This document shows, one piece after another, positions 49,937 through 60,262 of a stretch of 64,000 nucleotides of DNA. Under the pieces are notes generated by a model, which was given only the letters and a program-made list of their open reading frames with translations, was not told where the DNA came from and made no database searches. Source of the stretch: Mariniphaga sp041687255 (GTDB lineage Bacteria; Bacteroidota; Bacteroidia; Bacteroidales; Prolixibacteraceae); NCBI GenBank assembly GCA_041687255.1, contig JAWLCL010000006.1:186001-250000 (forward strand), written 5' to 3'. Both the position numbers and the translations under genes were made by a program. How positions within the stretch are numbered: position 1 is the first letter of the stretch; the number at the start of each line of letters is the position of its first letter.

Positions 49937-52135
49937 CTATGCCCCCAGTTCCAGTTGGTTCTTCACCAGTCCGTAATAAGCTTCCTGCCTGGCAGCCAGT
50001 TCTTCATGAGTACCTGTTTCCACAATGCGTCCCTTATCGAGTACAATTATCAAATCGGCATTTTTCACGGTACTTAACCTGTGAGCAACGGTAACTACTG
50101 TACGCCCCTGGTAGAAAGAGGCAAGATTTTCCATTATTACTTTTTCATTGTTGGCATCGAGGGCATTTGTGGCCTCATCGAAGAACAGATAGTCCGGGTT
50201 CTTATAAACTGCACGCGCAATCAATATACGTTGCTTTTGTCCCTGGCTCAACCCGCTTCCCTCCTGTCCTATTTTTGTATTGTAACGAAGCGGAAGGCTT
50301 TCAATGTATTCACCGATGTTGGCAATCTCAACTGCTTTTTTCAGTTTTTCACGATCGGGATAATCCTCCGCTACAGCAATATTTCGGGCGATGGTATCCG
50401 AAAAAATAAATCCATCCTGCATAACCACCCCACATTTGCTTCGCCACATTTCCATGCTGAACTGCTGCAATCCTATGCCACCGATTTCTATACGCCCCTC
50501 ATAAGGTGGATAAAAGCCAAGCAACAGCTTTATAAGTGTGGTTTTACCGCTGCCACTGGCGCCCACAATGGCTGTAATTTTGTTTTCAGGAATAATAAGA
50601 TCAATATCGTCGAGAACCCTTGGTGACTTTGGTCCTTCGTAGTGAAACGACAGGTTCCTGATGATAACATCTTTCCGGGCCGGCAGTTCGTAATTTTTTT
50701 GTTCCTCGATAAGTTCCTCATTATCGCGCTGATGAATTTCTCCCAACCGTTCAAGGCTGATTTTTGCATCCTGCCCTGCCTGGACAAATCCTATAAATTC
50801 ATTCAGGGGAATATTCAGCTGGCCAATTATATATTGAATAGCAACCATCATCCCAAGCGTCATACTGCCATCCACAACAGCCTTTGCAGCTATAAATGAA
50901 ATGAGAATATTCTTCACCTGATTGATAAATATTGAGCCTGCCTGCTGGTTTTGATTGAGCATCATTCCCCGCACACTCACCTTAAAAAGTTTTGCCTGTA
51001 TGCGTTCCCATTCCCAGCGTTTTTGCTTTTCACAATTGTTCAGCTTTATTTCCTGCATTCCGGTAATCAGCTGGTAAACGTTGCTTTGGTTGGCCGATGC
51101 CACATTAAACCGTTTGTAGTCGATTTCTTTCCGTTTTTTAAGAAACATCAGAATCCACAATACATACAACGTACTGCCGGCATAGAAAATCAACAGAATA
51201 TTCCAGTCGTAATAAGCCATTACAAAGCTGTAGATAACAAAGATGAATAAGCCGAACGACATGCTGATGAGATTCCCGGTAAGAAAATTCTGGATGCGTT
51301 GGTTGTCATCGATTCGCTGCCTCAAATCACCAATAAGTTTGGTATCGAAAAAGCGAATGGGCAGCCTCATCAGCTTAATAAGAAAATCGGAAATCAGGGA
51401 GATGCTTACCCGGGCGCTTGTATGCAGCATTATCCAGCTCCTGATAAATCCCACTGCTGTTTGGCTGGCAGTAAGGATAAGCTGGGCTACCAGCACCAGG
51501 ACAATGAAATTGAGATTATTGGATGCAATTCCCACGTCAACAATTGCCTGCATCAGGAATGGAAGCATCAAACTGAGGACACTTCCCACCAGGAATCCAA
51601 GCAATAATTGAGTAATAAGTTTTTTATAGGGTTTCAAATAGGAAAGCAGATAACGGAAACCGGTCTTGTTTACTTTTTCCCCTTCTTCAACATAAAAATC
51701 GGAAGTAGGTTCCAAAAGCAGGGCAATTCCGGCAGGTTCTCCATTTTGACTGGTGGAGGCCCAGAATTTAATAAATTCTTCCCGACTGTATTTAATCAAC
51801 CCATGAGCAGGATCAGAAATATGGAATTCGTACCTCCTCCCCTTTTTCTTTATTTTATAAAGAACTACAAAATGATTCTGAGTCCAGTGAATAATAACAG
51901 GAAGGGGAATTTCGACCATCTGGTCGATGGTTATGCGCACACCCTGGCTACGGAAACCAATTTTTTCGGCTGCATCGCTGATTGTCAGCAGCGACACTCC
52001 CTCACGGGTTTTCCAGGTAAGCTCCCGCAATGTATCAAGATTATAATGCTTTCCAAAGTATTTGGCTACAATGCGCAGGCATGTAGGGCCGCAATCCATT
52101 GCATCGGGTTGGAGATAGTGTGGAAACTTTGGCAT
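49937..52135 (-). CDS. C39-peptidase-containing ABC exporter
   Basis: 732 residues. The N-terminal C39 peptidase (1-130) has Cys15 in AMDCGPTCLR, the His in QNHFVVLYK and the Asp in ISDPAHG, so it is likely active. A six-helix ABC membrane domain (about 165-450) and an ATPase follow, with Walker A GASGSGKTTL, signature LSQGQKQR and Walker B YLFFDEATNALD. Such proteins cut double-glycine leaders and export the peptide. The HlyD gene downstream supplies the adaptor. No double-glycine precursor was found in the flanking sequence. Confidence 0.93.
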   Translation of the reverse strand: MPKFPHYLQPDAMDCGPTCLRIVAKYFGKHYNLDTLRELTWKTREGVSLLTISDAAEKIGFRSQGVRITIDQMVEIPLPVIIHWTQNHFVVLYKIKKKGRRYEFHISDPAHGLIKYSREEFIKFWASTSQNGEPAGIALLLEPTSDFYVEEGEKVNKTGFRYLLSYLKPYKKLITQLLLGFLVGSVLSLMLPFLMQAIVDVGIASNNLNFIVLVLVAQLILTASQTAVGFIRSWIMLHTSARVSISLISDFLIKLMRLPIRFFDTKLIGDLRQRIDDNQRIQNFLTGNLISMSFGLFIFVIYSFVMAYYDWNILLIFYAGSTLYVLWILMFLKKRKEIDYKRFNVASANQSNVYQLITGMQEIKLNNCEKQKRWEWERIQAKLFKVSVRGMMLNQNQQAGSIFINQVKNILISFIAAKAVVDGSMTLGMMVAIQYIIGQLNIPLNEFIGFVQAGQDAKISLERLGEIHQRDNEELIEEQKNYELPARKDVIIRNLSFHYEGPKSPRVLDDIDLIIPENKITAIVGASGSGKTTLIKLLLGFYPPYEGRIEIGGIGLQQFSMEMWRSKCGVVMQDGFIFSDTIARNIAVAEDYPDREKLKKAVEIANIGEYIESLPLRYNTKIGQEGSGLSQGQKQRILIARAVYKNPDYLFFDEATNALDANNEKVIMENLASFYQGRTVVTVAHRLSTVKNADLIIVLDKGRIVETGTHEELAARQEAYYGLVKNQLELGA

Positions 52136-52794
52136 CGGCTTCGTTTTGTGGGCGAAAGATAGGAAAAATTCAGAAAATTGATTTTTTTTCTTTAACTGAT
52201 TTAGCGACTTAATAAATTAGTTAGCAGATTGCAATGCTTAAGTTGATTGCTTAATTTTAACTGCAATACCTCTAGTTGGGTTTCTGTCAGCTTCAATTCC
52301 GGAAGGCGGATAATAGAACACCAATCTTCTAAGAACATCCTTTTCGGAAAAAAAAACTTCCTGATAAATATTCCTTTAAAATCAGATGCTGACAGCAATG
52401 CAGCCTCACAATGCAATCCGGGTCCATAGGAATCGAATCAAAAAAAACATAAACAGATTAATCATTTGAAAACTAATAAGCTGGCATGTAATTTATAGGC
52501 AAGGGAATTCAAAGGGATAAATCATTTTAATATTCATACGCTTAAAAGCTGTTGCCTAATTCATCAGGTTGTAGAAAATAATCTCCTAATGATCACAGGC
52601 ACAATTTAAAAGAAACCTTAGATTCATAGTGTCATCAGCTTTTATAGTTTTTCTTTCATTCATGGCATACACATTGGCATATTGGAAAATATTAAAAATT
52701 ATTGCCCCATTGGCTGCGCGAAAACTGACTCCACACCCTGACTGCATACTCCTGGAAATAAATGCACTTATATAATAACCAAATATGTTTTAAA
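52136..52794. other. Gene-free interval between exporter and gap
   Basis: About 660 bp with only short frames (53-71 residues) that have no recognisable domain and no double-glycine leader. It must contain the divergent promoters of the exporter operon and of gap, but I could not place them with confidence. Confidence 0.5.
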
Positions 52795-53778
52795 ATGAAA
52801 AAAGTAGCAATTAACGGATTAGGTCGTATTGGCCGTGCAACATTAAAAATTCTTTTGGACAGAGATGATGTTCAACTGGTAGCGGTGAACGATTTGGTAC
52901 ACCCCGATAACCTGGCATATTTGCTAAGATACGACACGGTATACGGCAGGTATAATAAAGAAGTGAGCAACAAGGAAGATGCTTTGCACATTGGAAACGA
53001 GAAAATAAAAGTATTGAATGAAAAGGACCCGGCAAACCTCCCATGGAAAGATCTTGATATTGATGTGGTATTTGAATGTACCGGAATTTTCAGTAAAAAG
53101 GATGATTTGCAAAAACATATTGACGCAGGGGCAAAAAAGGTAATCTTATCGGCCCCGGCGAAAAGCGAAGGCATACCTACCATTGTGCATGGGGTAAATA
53201 AAGCGGAAAACGATAGTAAAATAATTTCAACCGCCAGTTGTACCACCAATTGCATTACGCCTGTGGTTGAGATCATGAAGCGAAGGATTGGAATAGAAAA
53301 GGCAATAATGACAACCGTGCATGCCTATACTTCCACTCAGGGAATAGTAGACAGTCCCGCAAAAAAGATCAGGCGTGGCCGTGCAGCAGCGGCAAACCTG
53401 GTACCCACATCAACAGGAGCAGCAAAAGCAGCAGGTAAGGCATTGCCAGAGATTGAAGGCAGATTTGATGGTGTAGCAATCCGTTGCCCGGTACCGGTAG
53501 GCTCAATTTCCGATATTGTTTTTATTACTTCCAAAGATGTTACCGCTGATGAACTTAACAATATCTTCAAAGAAGAGGCTGCTTCCGATCGGTACAAGGG
53601 AATTCTTGGCATTGCAGAAGATGAATTCGTTTCATCCGACATTATTGGAGATTCCCGTGCATCGATTGTTGATACTTCCCTTACCCAGGTTGTGGATGGA
53701 AACCTGGTAAAGATTATGAGCTGGTACGATAACGAGTGGGGCTATGCCAGTCAGATGGTAAAGGAAGCTGTTTCATAA
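52795..53778 (+). CDS. gap: Glyceraldehyde-3-phosphate dehydrogenase
   Basis: A 327-residue GAPDH. The NAD-binding start is KKVAINGLGRIGRATLKIL with VND (Asp suggests NAD preference), the catalytic Cys lies in STASCTTNCITP, the His in TTVHAYTSTQ, and phosphate and substrate residues in RRGRAAAANLVPTSTGAA and WYDNEWGYA. The start is taken at MKKVAING (52795), not 52762. It catalyses the NAD-linked oxidation step of glycolysis. Confidence 0.95.
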   Translation: MKKVAINGLGRIGRATLKILLDRDDVQLVAVNDLVHPDNLAYLLRYDTVYGRYNKEVSNKEDALHIGNEKIKVLNEKDPANLPWKDLDIDVVFECTGIFSKKDDLQKHIDAGAKKVILSAPAKSEGIPTIVHGVNKAENDSKIISTASCTTNCITPVVEIMKRRIGIEKAIMTTVHAYTSTQGIVDSPAKKIRRGRAAAANLVPTSTGAAKAAGKALPEIEGRFDGVAIRCPVPVGSISDIVFITSKDVTADELNNIFKEEAASDRYKGILGIAEDEFVSSDIIGDSRASIVDTSLTQVVDGNLVKIMSWYDNEWGYASQMVKEAVS

Positions 53779-54022
53779 GAATAAAAAAAAAAATATCCTA
53801 TACACATAATTTACGAAGATGCTATAGGAGCCGAAGCTTCTGGAAAATCCATTACTTATTGGGTTCTCAGGCTTCGGCTTCTTGTTACCTGCTTGATTGG
53901 TATTTCTTAAAAATTATAAAATAACCGGCAAAACAAATTTTTGTAGAAACTAAATATATGGCAAAGCTGATGGTTTATTGTTTTTCTTTAAAAGTACAAT
54001 TTTCGTTTTTCGAATATATCTA

Positions 54023-54030
54023 TATATTTG
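54023..54030 (+). promoter_or_regulatory. TATATTTG -7 box
   Basis: Matches TAnnTTTG 20 nt before the ATG of the small membrane protein gene at 54051. The -33 box is poor (TTT). Confidence 0.4.
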
Positions 54031-54050
54031 CATGTATTAATATAAAAGCG

Positions 54051-54305
54051 ATGAAGATAAAAACAAAGAAACTGGAAATCCGGCAGGAGTCGAATAAACT
54101 GAAAGGTATATTAAAGAACAGTCAATTCAGAAGAACAATTTTAGGAATATTAATCGGGGCAGTTGCAGGATTTGCATTTTTTTACTTTTCAGAAGGGATT
54201 CATATGGTTTCGCTCTCTGAAAAGGATGTTATACAAAGCATGATTTTCGGAGGCCTGTTTGGGCTATTTGTAACCAACAGTCCCTGTGCACGAAACCGGT
54301 GCTGA
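54051..54305 (+). CDS. Small membrane protein with C-terminal Cys pair
   Basis: 84 residues: a charged N terminus (KIKTKKLEIRQESNKLK), helix 1 with Gly-zipper pattern (LGILIGAVAGFAFFYF), helix 2 (SMIFGGLFGLFV) and the tail TNSPCARNRC. It resembles small Gly-rich membrane proteins such as DUF6132, but I am not certain. The start at 54051 is chosen over 53958 because of the promoter box just upstream. Confidence 0.6.
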   Translation: MKIKTKKLEIRQESNKLKGILKNSQFRRTILGILIGAVAGFAFFYFSEGIHMVSLSEKDVIQSMIFGGLFGLFVTNSPCARNRC

Positions 54306-54310
54306 GGAAA

Positions 54311-54347
54311 AAAAAAAGAGCTGCAACTTTTTGCAACTCTTTTTTTT
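54311..54347 (+). terminator. Rho-independent terminator of the small membrane protein gene
   Basis: AAAAGAGCTGCAA and TTGCAACTCTTTT pair with one mismatch and are followed by T8. It begins about 5 bp after the stop codon. Confidence 0.8.
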
Positions 54348-54556
54348 ATAGGATTAACCTGCAGGTGTTATAATTTTGCCGCACAATTCTCTGCATTAAA
54401 CATTAAAATAGCTAAACCGGCAGCTCGTTACCTCATAATACTTGCAGCACTATTTTCTGAAGTTTGTCACTTATAGCTATGAGCAGTATAAAATTGTAAG
54501 CCCATAAGTCAAATTAAACTACTAAAAACATCAAACTCCTGAAACATTATTTTTAG

Positions 54557-57500
54557 CTACTCACCTGCGCCGAAAATCAACTTCTTGACATACACTTGCC
54601 CGCCATTAATCAGCTGAACAAAATAGATTCCCGGCGCATGTCCCGATAAATCAAACTTAACATTACCGGAATAATAAAGCTGTTTTTCCAGCACTTTCTC
54701 GCCCGAAGCGGTTGTAATAAAAAGGTTGCAATCTGTGCCCGGCTCAATATGCTGCAGCTTTAGATTGATTATGCCGTATGATGGATTTGGATATATATAA
54801 AATTTTTCGGATTCAACTGGATTTTCGCTGGCAGTCACAGTAGTTTTGATAGTAATTTCTATTCCGGAAGTATCGGATAATTCATTGCCGTTAGTTACAA
54901 TAAGGTAAAATACAAGAGTAGTGTCGACATAATATTCGGGTGCAATAAAGGTGCATATCGATTCGTTTAAACCATCAGGTGAAATTCCTTCCGGAACCAA
55001 CCATTCATAAAACAATTCATCACCTTCCATATCCAGTGATGCGGAACCATCAAGGGTAACCGTTTCGCCGGCATAAACAATCTGGTCAGAACCTGCATCG
55101 GCAACAGGAGGATGGAGAATATTTCGCACTTCGACTACTACCTCATCCGGAGCGGATTCTTCAGCACCATTACTTACAACCAGAGTAAATACAAATATCG
55201 AATCTGAAATCACTTCAGGTGCTGTAAATTGTATTTGCATTTCATCTGCAACCATCAATTCAATTCCATTTGGGCCAGTCCAATGGTAAGTCAGTGAATT
55301 ATGACCGGGATCGAAAGAATTGCTGCCGTTTAGGGTCACCAGTTCACCTTCATCAACAGTCTGGTCAGGACCTGCATCGGCAACAGGTACCTCCGGCAGG
55401 TTCTGAACCGTCACCGTCATTTCATCCGGGGAGGATTCTTCAGTACCGTTGCTAACAATCAAACTAAAGATAAACACCGAATCGGAAATCACTTCCGGTG
55501 CAGTAAACTGAGGTTGCACCTCATCTGTTCCGGTCAATTCGATGCCATCGGGAGAAATCCATCGATAAGTAAGCACATTACCGTCAGGATTAACAGAACC
55601 ACTGCCGTCGAGGGTAACTTGTTCACCTTCATTAACAGTCTGGTCAGGACCTGCATCGGCCACAGGTACATCCGGCAGGTTTTTAACCGTCACAATTACT
55701 TCATCAGGCGCTGAATCTTCAGTACGATCGTTGACAATAAGTGTGAAAACATATTCAGTATCAGAATCTACCTCCGGAGCCGTAAACTGAGGTTGTGCTT
55801 CATCTGCATCTGTCAGTTCGATGCCCTCGGGAGCAGTCCAGCGGTAAGTAAGCGCCCAGCCCTGAGGATCAAAAGAACCCCTGCCGTCAAGGGTGACTTG
55901 TTCTCCTTCATCAACTGTCTGATCAGAGCCTGCATCGGCAACGGGTGCATTAACACCATCCCGCACAGACACAACCACTTCATCGGGCGCGGAATCTCCA
56001 ATACCGTCATTTACTACAAGTGTAAAAACATATTCAGTATCGTAAAACACCTCCGGCGCAGTAAATTGAGGTTGCGCCTCATCTGCCCCCGTTAAACTGA
56101 TACCATCAGGGGCAGTCCAGTGGTAGGTTAAGGGTCCGTCACCCGGATGATAGGACGCCGTTCCATTCAGGGTAACCAGTGTATTTTCATCCGCACCAAA
56201 ATCATAACCTGCATTGGCTATCAAAGTATCTTTTCCAACCAGAGTTAGCGGATGCGATTCAATTGTCAAATCTCTTACTGATCCATTGGTAATCCGGCAA
56301 AAATACTCACCGTTGTTACCGGGTACAACATTTTCCACCACGAATTCAGGTGAGCCGGAAACCTCAGATACGGCAACTCCGTCTTTAAACCACTGGTAAC
56401 GGTTGTTTTTACCACCACAATAAGTTCTTAGTGCATACGGTGCTCCGGGATGAGCATACCTGGTTTCTGCCTTACCTATTTTTGCCTGATCGTGATACAT
56501 GAAATCCGGAAATTTAGGATAAAAATCAATCGTTTTAATGATTTCAATATCTTCAAAAGTAAGCCGGTTCTCACTCAAAACCAATCCTGATATCACCGGC
56601 GAATACAGCTTAGGAAAGGCATAAAAACCATTGTTTGAAAGAATTACCTCCACTAAACCCGAAAGATGAGCTACACCTGACGGAAAAGCGCCATAAAACT
56701 GGTTATGGTCCAGCCTTAAATATGCCATTTGGGTAAGTTTCTCCAATTCATCGGGCAACTCACCTGAAAAACGGTTGTGCGACAGGTATAAATATTCCAG
56801 GTTTTTCAACCTTGCAATTTCCGGAGGCATAATACCGGAAAAATCATTATTTGCAAGTTTTAAAATCCTGAGATTGGTTAATGAAGTAATCCGGTCCAAA
56901 ACCAACCCTGAAAAGCTGTTCCCCGAAAGATCCAAATTTATAAGATGCCGCATACCATAAATCTCTTCCGGTAGTAAACCGTTTAACAAATTGTCGGCGA
57001 GATACAGGGTCTCAAGGTTTATTAACCTGTTAACACTTCCGGGTATTTCTCCGGTGAATTCATTGTCACTTAAAGTTAATTCTTTAAGTGGTTTTATGTT
57101 CCACAGGAAGTCGGGTATTCCTCCCTTCAATGCATTGCCTGATAAAAGCAGTCTTCTCAGATTAATTAGATTGCTCATCTCAACAGGAATGGTTCCCGAG
57201 AAATAATTACCGGCCAATTCCAGTTCTTCAAGATTTTCCAACCGGCCAATTTCTACAGGAACGTTTCCCTCCAGGGCATTATAACTTAAATCAAGAAACC
57301 GGAGTGCGTTCAAATCACCAATTTGCGCAGGAAGGTTATTTTTCAAACCAAACTTTCTGTACGCCAAACCTTGCAATCTTAATGCAGTTACCCGTCCATT
57401 CTCAACAGTCACTCCATACCAGGTATCAAGTGGCCCTTCCAGCCAGTTTTTGTTGTCTGACCAATTTGGACCATCACAGTGGTTGAACAAGGTAACCAGG

Positions 57501-59305
57501 GCAGCAGAATCTTTAACGAGAGGAAAATCAGGATTTGCAATCAGCAGGGTTAAAGCATTTGATTCCCCTTCAATATATTTGGCAACAAGCTGAAAGGTAT
57601 AAACAGATTCCTGCCCGGGAAAAGGAATTGTGAAACTGGTGCCGGTTATTAACGATTCATTTAACGCAATGCTGTCTCCCGCCAAAAAAATGTTGTACCC
57701 TTGCAGTGTATATTCGTTATTGGAGGGGGCCTCCCACGTGAACACAATTTCTCCGTTATTTTCTGCTGCCACAAAATTTGCAGGTTCGGGTAACATATTG
57801 ATTTCATTCACTGTAAATTGAATTTCATTGCCTGCAACAGAAATATCTGAAATATCAATCCATCCGGGTTCGCCGCTGCTTAAGAAACACGATGGATTGG
57901 AATAATTGTTAAAAAAGGTTCTCGCTTCGTCGGCTGAAAAGGCAGCACTATTAATCTGTCCGCTGTAAGTTGCATCGCCCTCCGGTCTGAAAACATATAT
58001 TTCATCGGGAGGACCGTAGGCATTTCCCCTGATGCTTTCTGTATTGATGCGGTAAATGATCAAGCCCTCGTCGTAATGCCACGGAAGGGTCCCTTCCAGC
58101 AATCCCTCTTTTTTACGGTATTCAACCATGAAATATTCAGTTGTGCTTTTGGGAGAAGGGATTTTATAGCAAGCATAGGGATTTTTGGATACAGGTTCCA
58201 GGGAATAGGTTCCCGGCCCTGTAATCTCAGGAACAGAATCAAACCATTTCCCATATTTCCATTTCATATGAGTTGTCATGTGCTGAGTTCCTGTAACAGC
58301 CATCATATCCCACGCCCCTACCGGGTCAATTTCAGTATGGGTGTAACGGTACAAATCCGGCGCTCCCAGGGAATGGAAAAACTCATGACTGAACACACTA
58401 ACATTAAACCTGCCGGATAGTTGTTTGTTGTACCTTCCCACCTTTTTTCCACCAATCAAAACATTATCATTGTAAAATATATTGGCCATAGGCCATAAAA
58501 CATTTCCCCAGCTGTCGGCATTGCCTTGCAAAATAAGGATAACATTATCAATAATTCCATCGTCATTTGAATCGAAATCAACACCGGAAGCTTCAATGAG
58601 ACCGGCAACCGATTCAATGGCGTTCTTCAGTAAAATGTGCTCACGCAGACTTCCCTCTCCGCCCTTGTAACCCTCAGGATTTGTCGTTTCATTGTATGGC
58701 AGATAATACGCCCGCGGATATGAATCCTGGTATTCAAAAACAGTGTCATTTTTAGGTTCCGGAAAAAAATATGAAGACACATTTAATTGATTGTTGCTTA
58801 CTTCATTGAAATAGTATTTCAACGACATGCTCTGCTGTGAATTAAATCTGTTTTCATAAACGGATTCTCTTATATCAGTGGGATTTTGGTCTGAAAACCT
58901 TACGGAAATGACAATGTTGTTAAAATCTCCTTTGGTTGGATTCTGGATAACTGCTGTAGCTGATTTTAGTACACTTTGCCGCTTCGCTTCCATTTCTGAA
59001 GGCAAAATATCATTACCGGGACTCAATGCCAAATTAACCGGGTTATGCTGCCCCACAACATAGGGGGTCGGTACCAGTTGATTATTCCTTAAATCCGCAT
59101 AAACGTAATAACCTGATGCAGTATCCTGTACAATGGTGTAATTGTTTTCGTCGTGCACACGGCGATGAAACTCATCCCCTGTAACAAAACATTCTATAAC
59201 TGAGCCATCAGGTTGCTTAAGGGTGACAGGTACATTTTTCAGATAGGCTGAAAATACATTAATTGCCGACAGGAAGAAAATAATGAATAGAATGGGCTGT
59301 TTCAT
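54557..59305 (-). CDS. Secreted M6-type metalloprotease with LRR, Ig-like and PKD domains and T9SS sorting domain
   Basis: 1582 residues. After a signal peptide (ILFIIFFLSAINVFS) comes an M6 peptidase domain with zinc site HEFFH (307-311) followed by SLGAPDLYR. Then come a fibronectin-III-like domain (about 510-590), a run of plant-type leucine-rich repeats (about 600-930, pattern LxxLxLxxNxFSGxIPxEI), an Ig-like domain (about 960-1060) and five PKD repeats of about 92 residues (about 1070-1490, PVADAGPDQTVDEGEQVTLDG). A C-terminal sorting domain ends it (FYIYPNPSYGIINLKL ... GIYFVQLINGG, then KLIFGAGE). It is probably secreted by the type IX system and held at the surface as a protease or adhesin. 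Confidence 0.92.
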   Translation of the reverse strand: MKQPILFIIFFLSAINVFSAYLKNVPVTLKQPDGSVIECFVTGDEFHRRVHDENNYTIVQDTASGYYVYADLRNNQLVPTPYVVGQHNPVNLALSPGNDILPSEMEAKRQSVLKSATAVIQNPTKGDFNNIVISVRFSDQNPTDIRESVYENRFNSQQSMSLKYYFNEVSNNQLNVSSYFFPEPKNDTVFEYQDSYPRAYYLPYNETTNPEGYKGGEGSLREHILLKNAIESVAGLIEASGVDFDSNDDGIIDNVILILQGNADSWGNVLWPMANIFYNDNVLIGGKKVGRYNKQLSGRFNVSVFSHEFFHSLGAPDLYRYTHTEIDPVGAWDMMAVTGTQHMTTHMKWKYGKWFDSVPEITGPGTYSLEPVSKNPYACYKIPSPKSTTEYFMVEYRKKEGLLEGTLPWHYDEGLIIYRINTESIRGNAYGPPDEIYVFRPEGDATYSGQINSAAFSADEARTFFNNYSNPSCFLSSGEPGWIDISDISVAGNEIQFTVNEINMLPEPANFVAAENNGEIVFTWEAPSNNEYTLQGYNIFLAGDSIALNESLITGTSFTIPFPGQESVYTFQLVAKYIEGESNALTLLIANPDFPLVKDSAALVTLFNHCDGPNWSDNKNWLEGPLDTWYGVTVENGRVTALRLQGLAYRKFGLKNNLPAQIGDLNALRFLDLSYNALEGNVPVEIGRLENLEELELAGNYFSGTIPVEMSNLINLRRLLLSGNALKGGIPDFLWNIKPLKELTLSDNEFTGEIPGSVNRLINLETLYLADNLLNGLLPEEIYGMRHLINLDLSGNSFSGLVLDRITSLTNLRILKLANNDFSGIMPPEIARLKNLEYLYLSHNRFSGELPDELEKLTQMAYLRLDHNQFYGAFPSGVAHLSGLVEVILSNNGFYAFPKLYSPVISGLVLSENRLTFEDIEIIKTIDFYPKFPDFMYHDQAKIGKAETRYAHPGAPYALRTYCGGKNNRYQWFKDGVAVSEVSGSPEFVVENVVPGNNGEYFCRITNGSVRDLTIESHPLTLVGKDTLIANAGYDFGADENTLVTLNGTASYHPGDGPLTYHWTAPDGISLTGADEAQPQFTAPEVFYDTEYVFTLVVNDGIGDSAPDEVVVSVRDGVNAPVADAGSDQTVDEGEQVTLDGRGSFDPQGWALTYRWTAPEGIELTDADEAQPQFTAPEVDSDTEYVFTLIVNDRTEDSAPDEVIVTVKNLPDVPVADAGPDQTVNEGEQVTLDGSGSVNPDGNVLTYRWISPDGIELTGTDEVQPQFTAPEVISDSVFIFSLIVSNGTEESSPDEMTVTVQNLPEVPVADAGPDQTVDEGELVTLNGSNSFDPGHNSLTYHWTGPNGIELMVADEMQIQFTAPEVISDSIFVFTLVVSNGAEESAPDEVVVEVRNILHPPVADAGSDQIVYAGETVTLDGSASLDMEGDELFYEWLVPEGISPDGLNESICTFIAPEYYVDTTLVFYLIVTNGNELSDTSGIEITIKTTVTASENPVESEKFYIYPNPSYGIINLKLQHIEPGTDCNLFITTASGEKVLEKQLYYSGNVKFDLSGHAPGIYFVQLINGGQVYVKKLIFGAGE
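54857..56240 (-). repeat. Five tandem PKD-encoding repeats
   Basis: About 275-bp units inside the metalloprotease gene. The middle copies share long near-identical stretches (the recurring words for gcaacaggt, tcatctgttcc and cctgcatcggc), indicating fairly recent duplication or gene conversion. Confidence 0.8.
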
Positions 59306-59793
59306 ACCGGTACCGTGTTGCTCAATTTTTAATTTAGCATCTCCTGTTTTGTTTGAACAATTTAAATCCTGTCACTAAATCCAATACCTATATTTTATGG
59401 ATCTGAAGGCGACATACCCCTATCCACCGAAGCACCAATAAATGTAGAGTTTCTTCATGTGTCCGGGATTTTAATTTATTCCAACTAAAAATAATGATTA
59501 ATTCTTTTACTGCCAATAAAAACAGAAAAATTGTGAAACCCGAATATTAATGAATTGTGATATTGCCGGATAAGACGTAATCAATATAGAAAAAGAGAGT
59601 TAGACGTGTTCCGATTTCTCAGGTATGGACTTTAAGATTTTATTGTAACCAGCCAGTGCCCTGAAAAGTATCTTGTGGTTTTGGTTAAAGGAAATAATTG
59701 TAAAGAAAGATTTTTGTCTGTAAAAATGAAGAGTAGCCTTAAAAACAAAAACCGCAACCAGCATATTGTCAGCCGATTACGGTTTCATTTCAG
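59306..59793. other. Gene-free interval upstream of tRNA-Arg
   Basis: AT-rich, with no supported coding frame or structured RNA. It must hold the promoter of the minus-strand metalloprotease gene. Confidence 0.5.
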
Positions 59794-59867
59794 TGAACCT
59801 GAAGGGACTCGAACCCCTAACCTCCTGATCCGTAGTCAGGTGCTCTATCCAATTAAGCTACAGGTCC
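59794..59867 (-). tRNA. tRNA-Arg (anticodon ACG)
   Basis: A 74-nt cloverleaf on the minus strand. The acceptor GGACCTG pairs with CAGGTTC (one G-U) with discriminator A. The D arm contains AGCTTAATTGGATAGAGC, the anticodon stem is CCTGA/TCAGG with loop CTACGGA, and the T loop is GGTTCGAGTCC-like. The 3' CCA is not encoded. Confidence 0.96.
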
Positions 59868-59953
59868 ATTCGGTATATCTTAAGAACTATTTGTGTGTGC
59901 TTTTTCTCAAAAGCGGTGCAAATATAATACAATTTGCAAAACACCCTAAATTT

Positions 59954-60262
59954 TTAGCGATACTTTTCCATTTTATCGTCGATGGTTACATTTTTTTCAA
60001 AATCAACCTGAACTTTAAGGTTTGTAAGCATACTGCCGGCACCCGCAGAATGGGCAGCCTCATGAATTTTTTCAAGTAAGGACGCCAACTCCTGGTAGCT
60101 GCACTCCACTACCGTTTCAAACGGGCAAACTTTATAGGTATGGCCCGATTGGGATATTGCTTCAATGGCTTTATCAACCAAATCATAACTTAATTTCCCA
60201 TTGGTTTGGGGAAGTACCTGTATAGCAACATTTATCTTATTCGTCTTCCAATCCATCTTCAA
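59954..60262 (-). CDS. MTH1187/YkoF-like thiamine-binding family protein
   Basis: 102 residues of the MTH1187 (DUF77) family: INVAIQVLPQTNGKLSYDLV, AIEAISQSGHTYKVCPFETV and KIHEAAHSAGAGSMLTNLKV. Members bind thiamine or related ligands in the cytoplasm. Its start overlaps the preceding gene's end by 26 bp (20 bp if MDWKTNK at 60256 is used), so translation is probably coupled. Confidence 0.8.
   Translation of the reverse strand: MKMDWKTNKINVAIQVLPQTNGKLSYDLVDKAIEAISQSGHTYKVCPFETVVECSYQELASLLEKIHEAAHSAGAGSMLTNLKVQVDFEKNVTIDDKMEKYR

Noticed and set aside
52201..52416. 71-residue minus-strand frame upstream of the exporter, considered as its peptide substrate
   Set aside because: No double-glycine leader or signal peptide; it overlaps a comparable frame on the other strand.
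59675..60079. 134-residue plus-strand frame containing EGTRTPNLLIRSQVL
   Set aside because: This peptide is the well-known false translation across a tRNA; it lies over tRNA-Arg and then antisense to the thiamine-binding-type gene.
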